A DNA stretch of 34,672 nucleotides, taken from Clostridiales bacterium Firm_05 (lineage in GTDB: Bacteria; Bacillota; Clostridia; Oscillospirales; Ruminococcaceae). The stretch spans positions 1 to 34,672 of the forward strand of contig LVAK01000007.1 in NCBI GenBank assembly GCA_001604035.1, written 5' to 3'. The position numbers and the translations under genes were made by a program. Position 1 is the first letter of the stretch, and every line of letters begins with the position of its first letter. Of this stretch, positions 15,215-23,371 are shown in pieces. The notes under the pieces were generated by a model. It saw only the letters and a list, made by a program, of their open reading frames with translations. It had not been told where the DNA came from and searched no databases.

Positions 15215-17134
15215 TTATTCAGGAATATCCGTAGATCTTCTTGAACGCTTTTTCTGCTTCTTTATCTCATACATTTTCTCATCGGCCTGCTGGATGATGC
15301 CATAGAGAGTATCGCCCTCCTCCAGCTTTTTCACTATGCTTCCGATACTTGCTGAAAGCTGATACGGTTTTCTTATGGAGGCATTGGAGGATTCTATCTT
15401 TGCATTGAACTTTCTTTCAAGCGCCTCCGCAAAGCCTTCATTTATTGATGAGAAGAAGATTATGAACTCATCTCCGCCGAACCTTGCACAGATACTGCTC
15501 TGACCGCAGCACTCCTGTATAACTCCGGCAAGGCGCTGTATAGCCATATCGCCCTCATTATGGCCGTAGTTATCATTAATGAACTTGAGACCGTCCATAT
15601 CAACGAAGCTAAGCATCACTGTACGATGATCCGCAACGCACTCCCGGAACAGATCGTCTGCTATATTTATAAAGCCATTGCGGTTGTAGATATTGCAGAG
15701 AGGATCGATGACATAGAGTCTGTTGAGCTCATCCATGGTCTTGTTCAGGTGGAAAAGCTTGCGTATATTCTCTATAGAATTGCTTATATTCATAGTCAGA
15801 GTATGGCATAGGAGACTGTTTATCGGGAAGTCTCCGTTTGTCATTATGTAGTAGCCGAGGCATCTCTCTCTGAAATGCAGAGGCAGGAAATAACTTATAT
15901 TACCGCCGGTCTCAAAGCTTTCCGGAAACATTTTGCTGCTGGGATAATAGCCTACGCTGCGGCGCTCACCTTTGTCCCAGATAAGCGGAGCAGTCATATA
16001 TCCGGCATATCCGCCGATGCTGGTATCAAAGACTGTGCTGAAGTTATAGGCATCCTGCCAGTCCTCGGTGAGACACAGTGAAAATCTTTCGCAGCCTATC
16101 TCCTCGATAAAACTCTCGATAACGTCAAAATGCTCGGATGCGTCCTCTGTCTCCGCCAGTCTTGCAGTAAGGCGGTTGAGCATGGATATATTTGCGTTGG
16201 TTGTTTCAGTCTTCCTGTAGGTACGCTTTTTGTAGTCTGCAAAGTCATCTCCGTCTGCTGATGAACATCCGCAGCTCTCAGAAAACACAGGATATGCATC
16301 AAGCAATATCTCCTTCTGAGGATCACCGCCGTTAAGTATATCGTATACTATGCTGCAAGCCTTATATCCGGCAGTAAACAGCGGCCTTTTCACTGACGAA
16401 AGTGCAGGACAGTAATTTCTCGCACTGTATGTATAGTCAAATCCGGTGACTATTATATCATCCGGGACTTTATATCCGTTCTTTTCCAGAGCAGTTACTG
16501 CTGTCAGAGCCATTGCGTCATTTGCACATATTATCGCATCAGGCATGGGTATACCTGTCGCTATGAATTCCTCAACAGCAATGCGGCCGTCATGTGTACG
16601 GAATTCGCCGAAATAAACTCTGTCGTCCTCCACCTTAAGCTCGTGCTCGCCCATAACATTAAGGAATGCCTCGTATCTTGCCCTTGCCTCGGGATTTGAC
16701 AGCGGACCTGAGATATAGTTTATTACCTTTGCATTATGCTCGTTTATAACGTGCTCTATCAGCTCTGACATAGCACCGGAATTGTTTATGGCAATGTTGT
16801 AGAACTCCGGATAATCAGCGCAGTCAAATACAACTGCCGGTATTCCGGCACTTTTCACTTTGTCTGTAATTCGTTCCTTTACGGCAACATCGTTGACTGT
16901 ATTCGTCATGAGCAGCGCACCGTCAAAGCGGCTGAAATCGATAAGGTCATAGATGCTGTACTCACCTATATCGAAACGCTTGCTCGCCAGCATTCCGCCG
17001 AAAGCAGCGAAATATGCGATATTGATATTGTTTTCCTTTGCAAAGCTGTTAATGCCGCTGATAATATTCACCTGGTATTCCTCATCTATACCGGCAACAA
17101 CTACGGCTATGCTTATGATCCTGTCGCTGTTCAT
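15215..17134 (-). CDS. LacI-type sugar-sensing domain fused to a diguanylate cyclase (GGDEF)
   Basis: This 639-residue soluble protein likely makes cyclic di-GMP in response to a small ligand. Residues about 5-290 form a LacI/GalR-type periplasmic-binding fold (IAVVVAGIDEEYQVNIISGI, FDGALLMTNTV, PDAIICANDAMALTAV, IIVTGFDYTYSARNY), but there is no N-terminal helix-turn-helix, signal peptide or membrane segment. A central region (about 310-480) resembles a GAF-like sensor. The C-terminus is a GGDEF domain (FVDMDGLKFINDNYGHNEGD, ARFGGDEFIIF) with an intact active site; the usual upstream RxxD inhibitory site is replaced by GQSS. GGAGGG precedes the ATG. It is divergent from two solute-binding lipoprotein genes, which suggests a shared ligand. 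Confidence 0.92.
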   Translation of the reverse strand: MNSDRIISIAVVVAGIDEEYQVNIISGINSFAKENNINIAYFAAFGGMLASKRFDIGEYSIYDLIDFSRFDGALLMTNTVNDVAVKERITDKVKSAGIPAVVFDCADYPEFYNIAINNSGAMSELIEHVINEHNAKVINYISGPLSNPEARARYEAFLNVMGEHELKVEDDRVYFGEFRTHDGRIAVEEFIATGIPMPDAIICANDAMALTAVTALEKNGYKVPDDIIVTGFDYTYSARNYCPALSSVKRPLFTAGYKACSIVYDILNGGDPQKEILLDAYPVFSESCGCSSADGDDFADYKKRTYRKTETTNANISMLNRLTARLAETEDASEHFDVIESFIEEIGCERFSLCLTEDWQDAYNFSTVFDTSIGGYAGYMTAPLIWDKGERRSVGYYPSSKMFPESFETGGNISYFLPLHFRERCLGYYIMTNGDFPINSLLCHTLTMNISNSIENIRKLFHLNKTMDELNRLYVIDPLCNIYNRNGFINIADDLFRECVADHRTVMLSFVDMDGLKFINDNYGHNEGDMAIQRLAGVIQECCGQSSICARFGGDEFIIFFSSINEGFAEALERKFNAKIESSNASIRKPYQLSASIGSIVKKLEEGDTLYGIIQQADEKMYEIKKQKKRSRRSTDIPE

Positions 17135-17189
17135 CTTACCCTCCTGCCTGATTATTTCAACATCAGGAATGTTGTTCTATACAATAGTT

Positions 17190-17198
17190 ATTATATCA
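17190..17198 (-). promoter_or_regulatory. Extended -10 promoter of the LacI-GGDEF gene
   Basis: TGATATAAT (17198-17190, minus strand) is an extended -10; the -35 region (TTTTAT, 17 nt upstream) is weak. It lies about 56 nt before the start codon. A CCTGAT/ATCAGG hairpin sits in the leader. Confidence 0.65.
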
Positions 17199-17239
17199 TT
17201 TTTTGTACAAAAATAAAAGGGGACTACCAGCATTTTGTG

Positions 17240-17277
17240 TAAATGCACATAGAATTTTCATCTCCTTTGTGCATTTA
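17240..17277. promoter_or_regulatory. 10-bp inverted repeat, possible operator in the divergent intergenic region
   Basis: TAAATGCACA (17240-17249) and TGTGCATTTA (17268-17277) form a perfect inverted repeat with an 18-nt spacer, between the divergent GGDEF and solute-binding genes. It could be an operator or a leader hairpin. I found no convincing sigma-A promoter for the downstream gene. Confidence 0.5.
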
Positions 17278-17379
17278 GCTGATTTTGTTGCAGGCTTCGT
17301 CTTTTTTGCTTTCAGAAAGCACTTGTTTATAGAAATTAAAACGCCCATACAGCCGTGCTGCTTTTCAGGAGGTATTATT

Positions 17380-19812
17380 ATGAAAAAAATATTTGCTCTT
17401 TTAACATCACTTGTATTCATATCATCAGCTGCAGCCTGCGGCAAAAAGAACAGTTCCGGTACTGAAAAGGTCACTTATACAGCTGAAAAGCTGGATAATA
17501 TAGCGTACAGGAAAGCCTCTGTTGAGCTGCCTGCGGATATGGCCATGATATACCGGTTCGATTCATTCAACAGCGGCAATGATTTTCTCATACTCGGTTC
17601 CGGCGCAAAAACTCCTCAGTTCTGGCGCACTGACAAGAACCTCACCAGCTTTGAACCGGTGGAGATACCGGATTTTGAAGTGCCGATAACCTATGACTAT
17701 GCTGTGGCAGCAGACGGAACTCTCCTCAACTTCACAGTTCATCCGGAAGTTGATCCGGATGACATCCCCGAGGACTGGGATGAAAAAACAAAATTCCTGC
17801 AAAATGCTGACTTCACATTCCATATCGCCAGATTCTCCCCGGACGGAAAAATGCTGTCCGATAACGAGGTCACAGGCTTTGATGTTGTCCCAAACAGCGA
17901 TACACGCCTTTCAGGAGCTGCCATGGACAGTGAAAAAGTTGCTGTTATAATCGACGATGAGTACCACCTCTTCAATATCAGCGGCACTTATATCGGACAG
18001 ATCACACCTGACAGCGGTGAGGTCGAGGCTATCGGTCTGAACGCCGCCGGAGAAATGATATGTGCTGTATCCGAAGGCGATATGCTGTCATTGCAGACCG
18101 TCAACAGCGATGGTACTCTTACCGCCGGAAACGCTTCCTATGAGTTCGGCTATTCCATAAACGGCAATCTTCTGCCCGGCACCGGTGAATGGTCTGCATT
18201 CATACGTACAGCCTCTACCGTCTATGGCATAAAGGCTTCGGATCAGTCAATAGAGCCGGTATTTGCTGTAAACAAGGCCGGCCTCACCGCTGATGGCATG
18301 GTGGGCTTTGCCATGACTGACGAGGGTGATATCATTGTGCCCATTGTCAACTGGTCGGAGTACACCGCTGAGATGAAACGCTTCACTCCCTGTGATCCTG
18401 CGGAGTTTGCAAATATCGAAACAATAACCGTAGGCACCTTCCAGGGCAGCTTCTTTGACAATTTCTATATCGAGCTTTTCAACGATACTCACCAGGACGT
18501 TCAGGCGGAACTGAAAGTGTACCTTAACGACAACACCGGCAGTGAGGAAGCCTACGAAAAGGCCTCTGAACAGGTCTTGCAGGATGCTCTCAGCGGTGAC
18601 CTGCCCGATGTACTGATAGGCTACGACATGAACGGAATTTTCGCTGATATTGATATGCTCAAAAAGGATGTTGCTGTTGACCTCTACGACTATATCGACT
18701 CAGACCCAGACATCAGCCGTGAGGACTTTGTGCCCTCTGCACTCAGGCTGATAGACTCTGCCGCTGACGGTCACGCCTATGTCATGCCCTCTACTATCAG
18801 CTTAGTTCTCCCCAACACTGCCAAGACAAAATTTGTAAAGGATATAGACGATTGGAATATCGACACCTATATGGACCTTTATGAGAACCTCCCGGAGGGA
18901 ATGGGATTCCACAGCTACTGGGAATGGTATCGTGAAGAGCCTGCTACATGGTACCAGCTTTGCAGTCTGGACTGGCCTGACTTCGTGGACTTCAAAAATG
19001 CATCCTGCAATTTTGATTCACCCCAGTTCATCCGCATGATAGAGTACGCAAGCAAGGGCACTGACCCGGACACTATCACATACAGTGACCCGGTAGGCTC
19101 AACAGAAAATGCAGCAGAGCAGTTCCACCTCCAGCAGAATGAATATGCGGAGGACAAGACACTGTTCATGACTATGGATATCTGGCATTACGCTGATTAT
19201 CTGACAAAGTTAAACGGTGCATTCGGCGGCGAGGATGTAACTACTCTCGGCGAGTGGCAGTCTCCAGGACACACCGATATTATTAACAGCGCCGGAGATA
19301 CATTTATGGTCACCAAGCATTCCGAGCACCCGGAGCTTGCATGGGAGTTCGTGAAAACGGTCATCAGCGACGAGGCCGCAAGGAAATACTATACCGGCCG
19401 TGGAAAGACTCTTATGGGAGGTTTCCCTGTTACAAAGTCCGGACTTGCTATCGCAGCCGAGGCTGCAAAACAGCCCTACGACTATAGCCAGGACGGCTAC
19501 CCGGATGATATAAAGGACTACACCGGTGTGGTCTACGATGTTGACAGAGCCTTCGTGGACAGCGTGACATATAAAAAATGCGGAGAGGTCACCGATGAGG
19601 TCATTGAGAAGGTGAACAAGCTCATCAATGACGCCCAGCCCACCGCCAATCCCAACAAGTTCTCCGGCAATGATATCGAGATGCTGAACTTCATATACGA
19701 TATCTACTATGAGGAGACCGGCAATTACTTCCACGGCGAATGTACTGCCGAACAGTGTGCGGAAAGACTTCAGGATCGTATTTCCATTTATCTTTCAGAG
19801 AATTTCTCATAA
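17380..19812 (+). CDS. Large lipoprotein: N-terminal propeller-like region fused to an extracellular solute-binding domain
   Basis: The 810-residue product starts with a lipoprotein signal (MKKIFALLTSLVFISSAAAC, lipidated Cys at 20). Residues about 45-345 form repeated beta-strand units (e.g. RFSPDGKMLSDNEV, IDDEYHLFNISGTYIGQITP) that suggest a beta-propeller-like domain. From about 350 to the end it reads as an ABC-type family 1 solute-binding protein (ITVGTFQGSFFDNFYIELFN, LSGDLPDVLIGYDM, DTFMVTKHSEHPELAWEFVK). It should bind an oligosaccharide at the outer face of the membrane. The start has AGGAGG 7 nt upstream; a longer in-frame reading from 17203 was rejected. A second solute-binding lipoprotein follows 19 nt later, and no permease or ATPase gene is adjacent. 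Confidence 0.88.
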   Translation: MKKIFALLTSLVFISSAAACGKKNSSGTEKVTYTAEKLDNIAYRKASVELPADMAMIYRFDSFNSGNDFLILGSGAKTPQFWRTDKNLTSFEPVEIPDFEVPITYDYAVAADGTLLNFTVHPEVDPDDIPEDWDEKTKFLQNADFTFHIARFSPDGKMLSDNEVTGFDVVPNSDTRLSGAAMDSEKVAVIIDDEYHLFNISGTYIGQITPDSGEVEAIGLNAAGEMICAVSEGDMLSLQTVNSDGTLTAGNASYEFGYSINGNLLPGTGEWSAFIRTASTVYGIKASDQSIEPVFAVNKAGLTADGMVGFAMTDEGDIIVPIVNWSEYTAEMKRFTPCDPAEFANIETITVGTFQGSFFDNFYIELFNDTHQDVQAELKVYLNDNTGSEEAYEKASEQVLQDALSGDLPDVLIGYDMNGIFADIDMLKKDVAVDLYDYIDSDPDISREDFVPSALRLIDSAADGHAYVMPSTISLVLPNTAKTKFVKDIDDWNIDTYMDLYENLPEGMGFHSYWEWYREEPATWYQLCSLDWPDFVDFKNASCNFDSPQFIRMIEYASKGTDPDTITYSDPVGSTENAAEQFHLQQNEYAEDKTLFMTMDIWHYADYLTKLNGAFGGEDVTTLGEWQSPGHTDIINSAGDTFMVTKHSEHPELAWEFVKTVISDEAARKYYTGRGKTLMGGFPVTKSGLAIAAEAAKQPYDYSQDGYPDDIKDYTGVVYDVDRAFVDSVTYKKCGEVTDEVIEKVNKLINDAQPTANPNKFSGNDIEMLNFIYDIYYEETGNYFHGECTAEQCAERLQDRISIYLSENFS

Positions 19813-19831
19813 TGTTAAGGAGGAGTGAGCT

Positions 19832-21181
19832 ATGAAAAGACTTATTGCATTGCTGACAGCTATGACGTTCTTTGCAGGGGCTGTTTCCTGCGGAAAAGGA
19901 AAAAAGAGCTCGTCTGACACTGTTGTTATCCCCGACGGCAATTTTCAGGACGGCTCTCAGGAAAAGATACACATAAAGCTGTTCTACACCACCACATTCC
20001 ACCGCAATGACAACGACCCTATCAATAAATTCGTCAGAGAAAGTGGGAAGTACGTCCTTGACGAGACCGAATTTTTCTGCGAGGACGATCCTTACGGCAC
20101 TCAGGCGCTGACGGATATGAATATCGAGATACTCTCCGGCAACTCCCCTGATATAATCGTCACTCAGTCCCACAACATGGAAAAGCTCCGGAAGAAAGGC
20201 TATCTTGCGGACCTCACTCCCCTTATGGAGAGCTATGACGGAACCAATCCCGGCGATTTTCTCCCAAATGTCAGGGAGAGCATAACCCATGACGGGAAAA
20301 TAGACTACATCTACGACAGCTTCTATTTCAAGACTGCAACTGCCAAGGCATACCATTTCGACAAAGACATGACCGGCTGGAGCTACAAGGATGCTATCGA
20401 GACCTACAAAAACCTGCCGGAGGATATGGAATTCCTCCGGGGAGCTACATCTGAAGATACGCTCTGGGAATATATGCTGACAAAGGTGGCCTATGACTCT
20501 ATCGACTTTGAGGACAGCACCTGTGATTTCAGCGGCCCATTCAAGGAGACTCTGGAATTTCTGTCCGGTCTGCCAGACAGGGAATATCCCTTCGGCTACT
20601 ATGATGATTCCCTTCTCTCCGACAAGGCTCTTCTCAGTGGAGTCCCATTCCCTCTTGGTCTTACCGCAACTATGGCGCAGGAATACTATTACATTGAAGG
20701 CAGTGACCTTACATTTGTGGGCTATCCCTCCATTAACGGCAGCGGAGCCATAGGCTGGACAAGCGAGCTGTACGGAATCATGGAGAACAGCTCCCACAAG
20801 GAGGACGCATGGGCCATAATCAACAGCCTTCTTGCCCCGGAGTTACAGGGCGACCCCGGCCAAGTTTTTGATGTACCTGTAATATCCTCCGCCTTGACGG
20901 AGATAACCTCCGATAAGCATAAGTGGAAAAACGGAGCTATCGCCGGTTACTCGAATCCCTCCCACTTTGACAGCAATGAGACATGGCGGATAAGTCCGGA
21001 GCAGATACAGCAGGCTATCGACTACGCAACTTCTGTAAAGATAGAACTCGGCATCACCCCTGAGATAAACAATATCATAAAGGAGGAGTACACCGCTGTC
21101 ATGAACGGCGAACAGTCTGTAGATGACTGTGTGGATATGCTCAACAACAGGATAGGTACCTATCTCAGCGAAAACTCATAA
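19832..21181 (+). CDS. Extracellular solute-binding lipoprotein
   Basis: The 449-residue protein has a lipoprotein signal (MKRLIALLTAMTFFAGAVSC, Cys at 20) and a family 1 solute-binding fold: IHIKLFYTTTFHRND, LSGNSPDIIVTQSHNMEKL, GYLADLTPLME, WAIINSLLAPEL. Its C-terminus (NNRIGTYLSENS) resembles that of the preceding protein (QDRISIYLSENFS), so they are paralogous in this domain. The ligand is unknown, probably a carbohydrate. AAGGAGGAG precedes the ATG, and the gap to the upstream gene is 19 nt. A strong terminator follows directly. A long open frame exists antisense to this gene, but it has no ribosome site and is not credited. Confidence 0.9.
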   Translation: MKRLIALLTAMTFFAGAVSCGKGKKSSSDTVVIPDGNFQDGSQEKIHIKLFYTTTFHRNDNDPINKFVRESGKYVLDETEFFCEDDPYGTQALTDMNIEILSGNSPDIIVTQSHNMEKLRKKGYLADLTPLMESYDGTNPGDFLPNVRESITHDGKIDYIYDSFYFKTATAKAYHFDKDMTGWSYKDAIETYKNLPEDMEFLRGATSEDTLWEYMLTKVAYDSIDFEDSTCDFSGPFKETLEFLSGLPDREYPFGYYDDSLLSDKALLSGVPFPLGLTATMAQEYYYIEGSDLTFVGYPSINGSGAIGWTSELYGIMENSSHKEDAWAIINSLLAPELQGDPGQVFDVPVISSALTEITSDKHKWKNGAIAGYSNPSHFDSNETWRISPEQIQQAIDYATSVKIELGITPEINNIIKEEYTAVMNGEQSVDDCVDMLNNRIGTYLSENS

Positions 21182-21187
21182 CAATGA

Positions 21188-21222
21188 AAAAAGGAACTGC
21201 ATATCCAGTTCCTTTTTCCATT
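21188..21222 (+). terminator. Intrinsic terminator of the solute-binding-protein operon
   Basis: A 12-bp stem, AAAAAGGAACTG (21188-21199) with CAGTTCCTTTTT (21206-21217) and a 6-nt loop, lies 6 bp after the stop codon. The T-run is the 3' arm itself. Confidence 0.9.
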
Positions 21223-21243
21223 ATATCATTATATTTAGGGGAA

Positions 21244-21386
21244 CCGGAGGTTTATCAGGCCTCCGGGAGAGATATCAGCATTCCATGCAGACTAATCTGC
21301 ATATATCTGCTGCCGGAGCTATACAACAATATATGCTCCGGGGTAAGGTGCTTTGTAAGGATAAGGCCTTACGGCCGTACCCTTAC
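21244..21386. repeat. Hairpin-rich tract with a possible paired inverted element
   Basis: Hairpin A is CCGGAGG/CCTCCGG (21244-21266). Hairpin B is ATGCAGA/TCTGCAT with a 4-nt loop (21285-21302). Hairpin C is CCGGAGC/GCTCCGG (21313-21341). Nested GTAAGG/CCTTAC pairs span 21343-21386. A and C sit roughly symmetrically around B and differ by a G-C swap on both stem sides, as in the other paired elements of this window. A structured RNA is an alternative reading. Confidence 0.5.
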
Positions 21387-21560
21387 ATAAGAGAGGTTTC
21401 ATTATTTAATTGCAGAGGCCGTCTGGAGTCTCCGCTGTAACAACAGCCGGCATGGTACATGATCCAGCACTGATCAACTCAGTACCCAATTATTCCTGCT
21501 CTTAAGCAGGCCCCCTGAAGAACGTTTTTCATCCTTGACAGCTTTTCTATTTACGCTGTT

Positions 21561-21771
21561 TTATACTGCACAAACAATGCTAAAGATCATGCCATTCAGA
21601 CCATTGATTCCTTTGAGGGTAACTGTGTCCTTTTCTGTCAAACCGGATATGCTGCCTAATACACACATCCGCTCAACTGTCTCTCCGCCGCATTCTGCTG
21701 ATCTATGGTGATCCTTCCGAAGCCGCCTAAAGCTCCGGCCGCACCAGTATCTCTTTTTCAGCTGCGGTCAT
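21561..21771 (-). pseudogene. Possible decayed small gene (frameshifted)
   Basis: On the minus strand AGGAG is followed 10-12 nt later by an ATG at 21771 opening MTAAEKEILV. Coding-like sequence then continues across two apparent frame changes: GALGGFGRITIDQQNAAERQ, then GLTEKDTVTLKGINGL and MIFSIVCAV ending in TAA at 21563-21561. The whole would be about 70 residues. The family is not recognised. The frames look compositionally like protein, but no comparison could be run, so this is a weak call; the region may simply be non-coding. Confidence 0.3.
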
Positions 21772-21837
21772 TATTAACATCTCTCCTGAAAAGCAAAACA
21801 GAACAAAAATATCCATGTCTTTGCTTTGCTCAGATAT

Positions 21838-21868
21838 AACCGGCGATCCCCTGCGACGCCGGTTTTCT
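21838..21868 (+). terminator. Terminator-like hairpin
   Basis: AACCGGCG (21838-21845) and CGCCGGTT (21857-21864) form an 8-bp stem with an 11-nt loop, followed by TTCTCTGTC on the plus strand. What it would terminate is unclear, as no intact gene lies directly upstream. Confidence 0.5.
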
Positions 21869-22009
21869 CTGTCTGATAACATTATAGCTCATAACAGAAA
21901 GACTTTCAATGACATATAATACTGACCAACTGATCTATCATGCTTTTTATATTATCCAACACGCACGAACCGTCATATACTGCCAATCAGTTTTATAAAA
22001 CCATGATCC

Positions 22010-22038
22010 TTGACTTTTCTGCCCTTATGTTGTACAAT
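22010..22038 (+). promoter_or_regulatory. Promoter of the solitary antitoxin gene
   Basis: TTGACT (22010-22015), a 17-nt spacer and TACAAT (22033-22038) are present. It fires about 70 nt before the start codon. Confidence 0.8.
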
Positions 22039-22116
22039 AAGTGTAACTCAGCCGCATATATCTGCAAGACAGATACTGCATTTATAATTATTTTTTACCC
22101 GAAAGGAGCAAACTTT

Positions 22117-22386
22117 ATGATCTCTATAAAGCATGAGGATTTCAGCGCCAATTACGATCTCTTCGTCAAGCTCTGTAATATGACCTCCGAACCGCTCAAG
22201 CTCACCAAGGAAGGCCAGCCCGACCTGGTCGTTATGAATGCGGAAGCATATGAACGCAGAAAGAAAATGCTTGATCTGCGGGAAAAGCTCCTCAGGATAA
22301 ACGAGGACGAGCCCCTTGAATCCAAAGGCATCTCCCTTGAAGAGCTGAGCCGTTATATCGATGAGGTAGAGGCCGAGGAGATATAA
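22117..22386 (+). CDS. Phd/YefM-family antitoxin, solitary
   Basis: The 89-residue protein fits the Phd/YefM type II antitoxin family: an N-terminal DNA-binding part (MISIKHEDFSANYDLFVKLC), the family core LKLTKEGQPDLVVMNAEAYE, and an acidic C-terminal helix (RRKKMLDLREKLLRINEDE) that in relatives wraps around the toxin. The start at 22117 has AAAGGAG 8 nt upstream, and a good promoter precedes it. No RelE/ParE/YoeB/Doc-like toxin follows: only 108 bp separate it from the next promoter, and no toxin-like frame was seen. It may be an orphan that lost its partner or an autoregulatory remnant; no promoter-region palindrome stood out. Confidence 0.8.
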   Translation: MISIKHEDFSANYDLFVKLCNMTSEPLKLTKEGQPDLVVMNAEAYERRKKMLDLREKLLRINEDEPLESKGISLEELSRYIDEVEAEEI

Positions 22387-22494
22387 ACTCTCCGAAACTG
22401 CCTATCACCGAGTATTTCGGCCTCATTAACAGCATTTTGCTCAGAATCATTTTGTAATAACAATGAAAATTTGATGAAATCAACACGATTTTTC

Positions 22495-22523
22495 TTGACA
22501 AGCCGGCTTTTGTAATATATAAT
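22495..22523 (+). promoter_or_regulatory. Consensus promoter of the PspA-like gene
   Basis: TTGACA (22495-22500), exactly 17 nt, and TATAAT (22518-22523) make a perfect housekeeping consensus. The implied constitutive strong transcription is unusual for a stress gene. Confidence 0.93.
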
Positions 22524-22594
22524 AATTATGACGGCAGCGGAAAGGGGTCCGCACCGTTCAACACATCATTACCATGAAACAGGAGGATTTAACT

Positions 22595-23299
22595 ATGGGA
22601 ATTTTCAGAAGATTAAGTGATCTGCTCAAGGCTAACGTCAACGACCTCATCGACAGAGCTGAGGATCCGGAGAAGATGGTCAAGCAGATAATTATCGATA
22701 TGCAGCAGGAGCTTACCAAGGCTACCCAGAATTACGGTAAGGCTAAGGCAAGTGAACGTCTCGCCGAGAAGAAGTATCTCGAGGCTCAGAAGATCTCTGC
22801 AAGCTGGGAATCCAAGGCTAAAGCTGCCCTCGCTCAGGGTAATCCTGAACTTGCAAAGCAGGCTCTCGCCAAGAAAGTCAAGGCTGATGAGGATGTTGCT
22901 AACTACAAGGAGATGTTCGATTCGATCTCTGCTCAGACCGAAGCTATCGGTAATCAGGTAGAAGTGCTCAAGTCAAAGCTGGATGAGGCTAAGTCCCGTC
23001 AGGCTATGCTCATCGCACGTTCTCAGATGGCTGATACTCAGAAGAGCCTCGCTAAGTCTACCGGCGGATTCGACGGCAATTCTGCTCTCGAAAAGCTGGG
23101 CAAAATGGAAGAAAAGATCGAGCGCAAGGAAGCTGAGGCTGCTGCATTCTCAGAGATCGCTGGCATGGATAAGGACGACCTTACCGAGACCTTCGATCAG
23201 ATCGAGTCAGACGCTAAGGTCGATGCTGAGCTCGCAAGACTGATGGCTGAAATGAACGGCGGTGCTGCTCCGGCAGTTGATGCTGAAACAGCTGAATAA
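22595..23299 (+). CDS. PspA/IM30 (Vipp1) family membrane-maintenance protein
   Basis: The 234-residue protein is a PspA/IM30 homologue of the ESCRT-III superfamily that binds and stabilises membranes. It begins with the amphipathic helix MGIFRRLSDLLKANVNDLID and EDPEKMVKQIIIDMQ typical of the family. Long coiled-coil helices rich in Ala, Lys and Glu follow (TKATQNYGKAKASERLAEKK, ALAKKVKADEDVANYKEMFD), and it ends in an Ala-rich tail. ATG 22595 was chosen by AGGAGG 8 nt upstream. No phage-shock regulators (PspF/PspBC) are adjacent; instead it has a consensus sigma-A promoter and a small membrane protein gene downstream. It is likely cytosolic or peripheral on the inner membrane. Confidence 0.93.
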   Translation: MGIFRRLSDLLKANVNDLIDRAEDPEKMVKQIIIDMQQELTKATQNYGKAKASERLAEKKYLEAQKISASWESKAKAALAQGNPELAKQALAKKVKADEDVANYKEMFDSISAQTEAIGNQVEVLKSKLDEAKSRQAMLIARSQMADTQKSLAKSTGGFDGNSALEKLGKMEEKIERKEAEAAAFSEIAGMDKDDLTETFDQIESDAKVDAELARLMAEMNGGAAPAVDAETAE

Positions 23300-23371
23300 T
23301 CACATGATCTGTCAGAGGGGCGGCTTTCTGCCCCTCAATTCATATATCCTAAGGGTGGAAAGGAGGTAAAT

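Larger units (their letters stand above)
21387..22009. other. Gene-poor stretch between the solute-binding operon and the antitoxin
   Basis: No intact gene of normal size was found on either strand. The stretch holds short, Shine-Dalgarno-led or open minus-strand fragments (described separately as a possible pseudogene), the hairpin CCTGCTCTTAAGCAGG region near 21500, and a terminator-like hairpin at 21838-21868. It may be the remains of decayed genes. Confidence 0.5.

Noticed and set aside
19691-20797. 368-codon open frame on the minus strand
   Set aside because: It is antisense to the second solute-binding protein and the end of the first, has no ribosome site at a sensible start, and reads as low-similarity sequence; the plus-strand genes have signal peptides and family motifs.
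21184-21390. 68-codon plus-strand frame after the solute-binding operon
   Set aside because: It begins inside the terminator stem and crosses the hairpin tract; no ribosome site.
22387-22494. Search for a toxin gene after the antitoxin
   Set aside because: Only short frames with no RelE, ParE, YoeB or Doc features are present.
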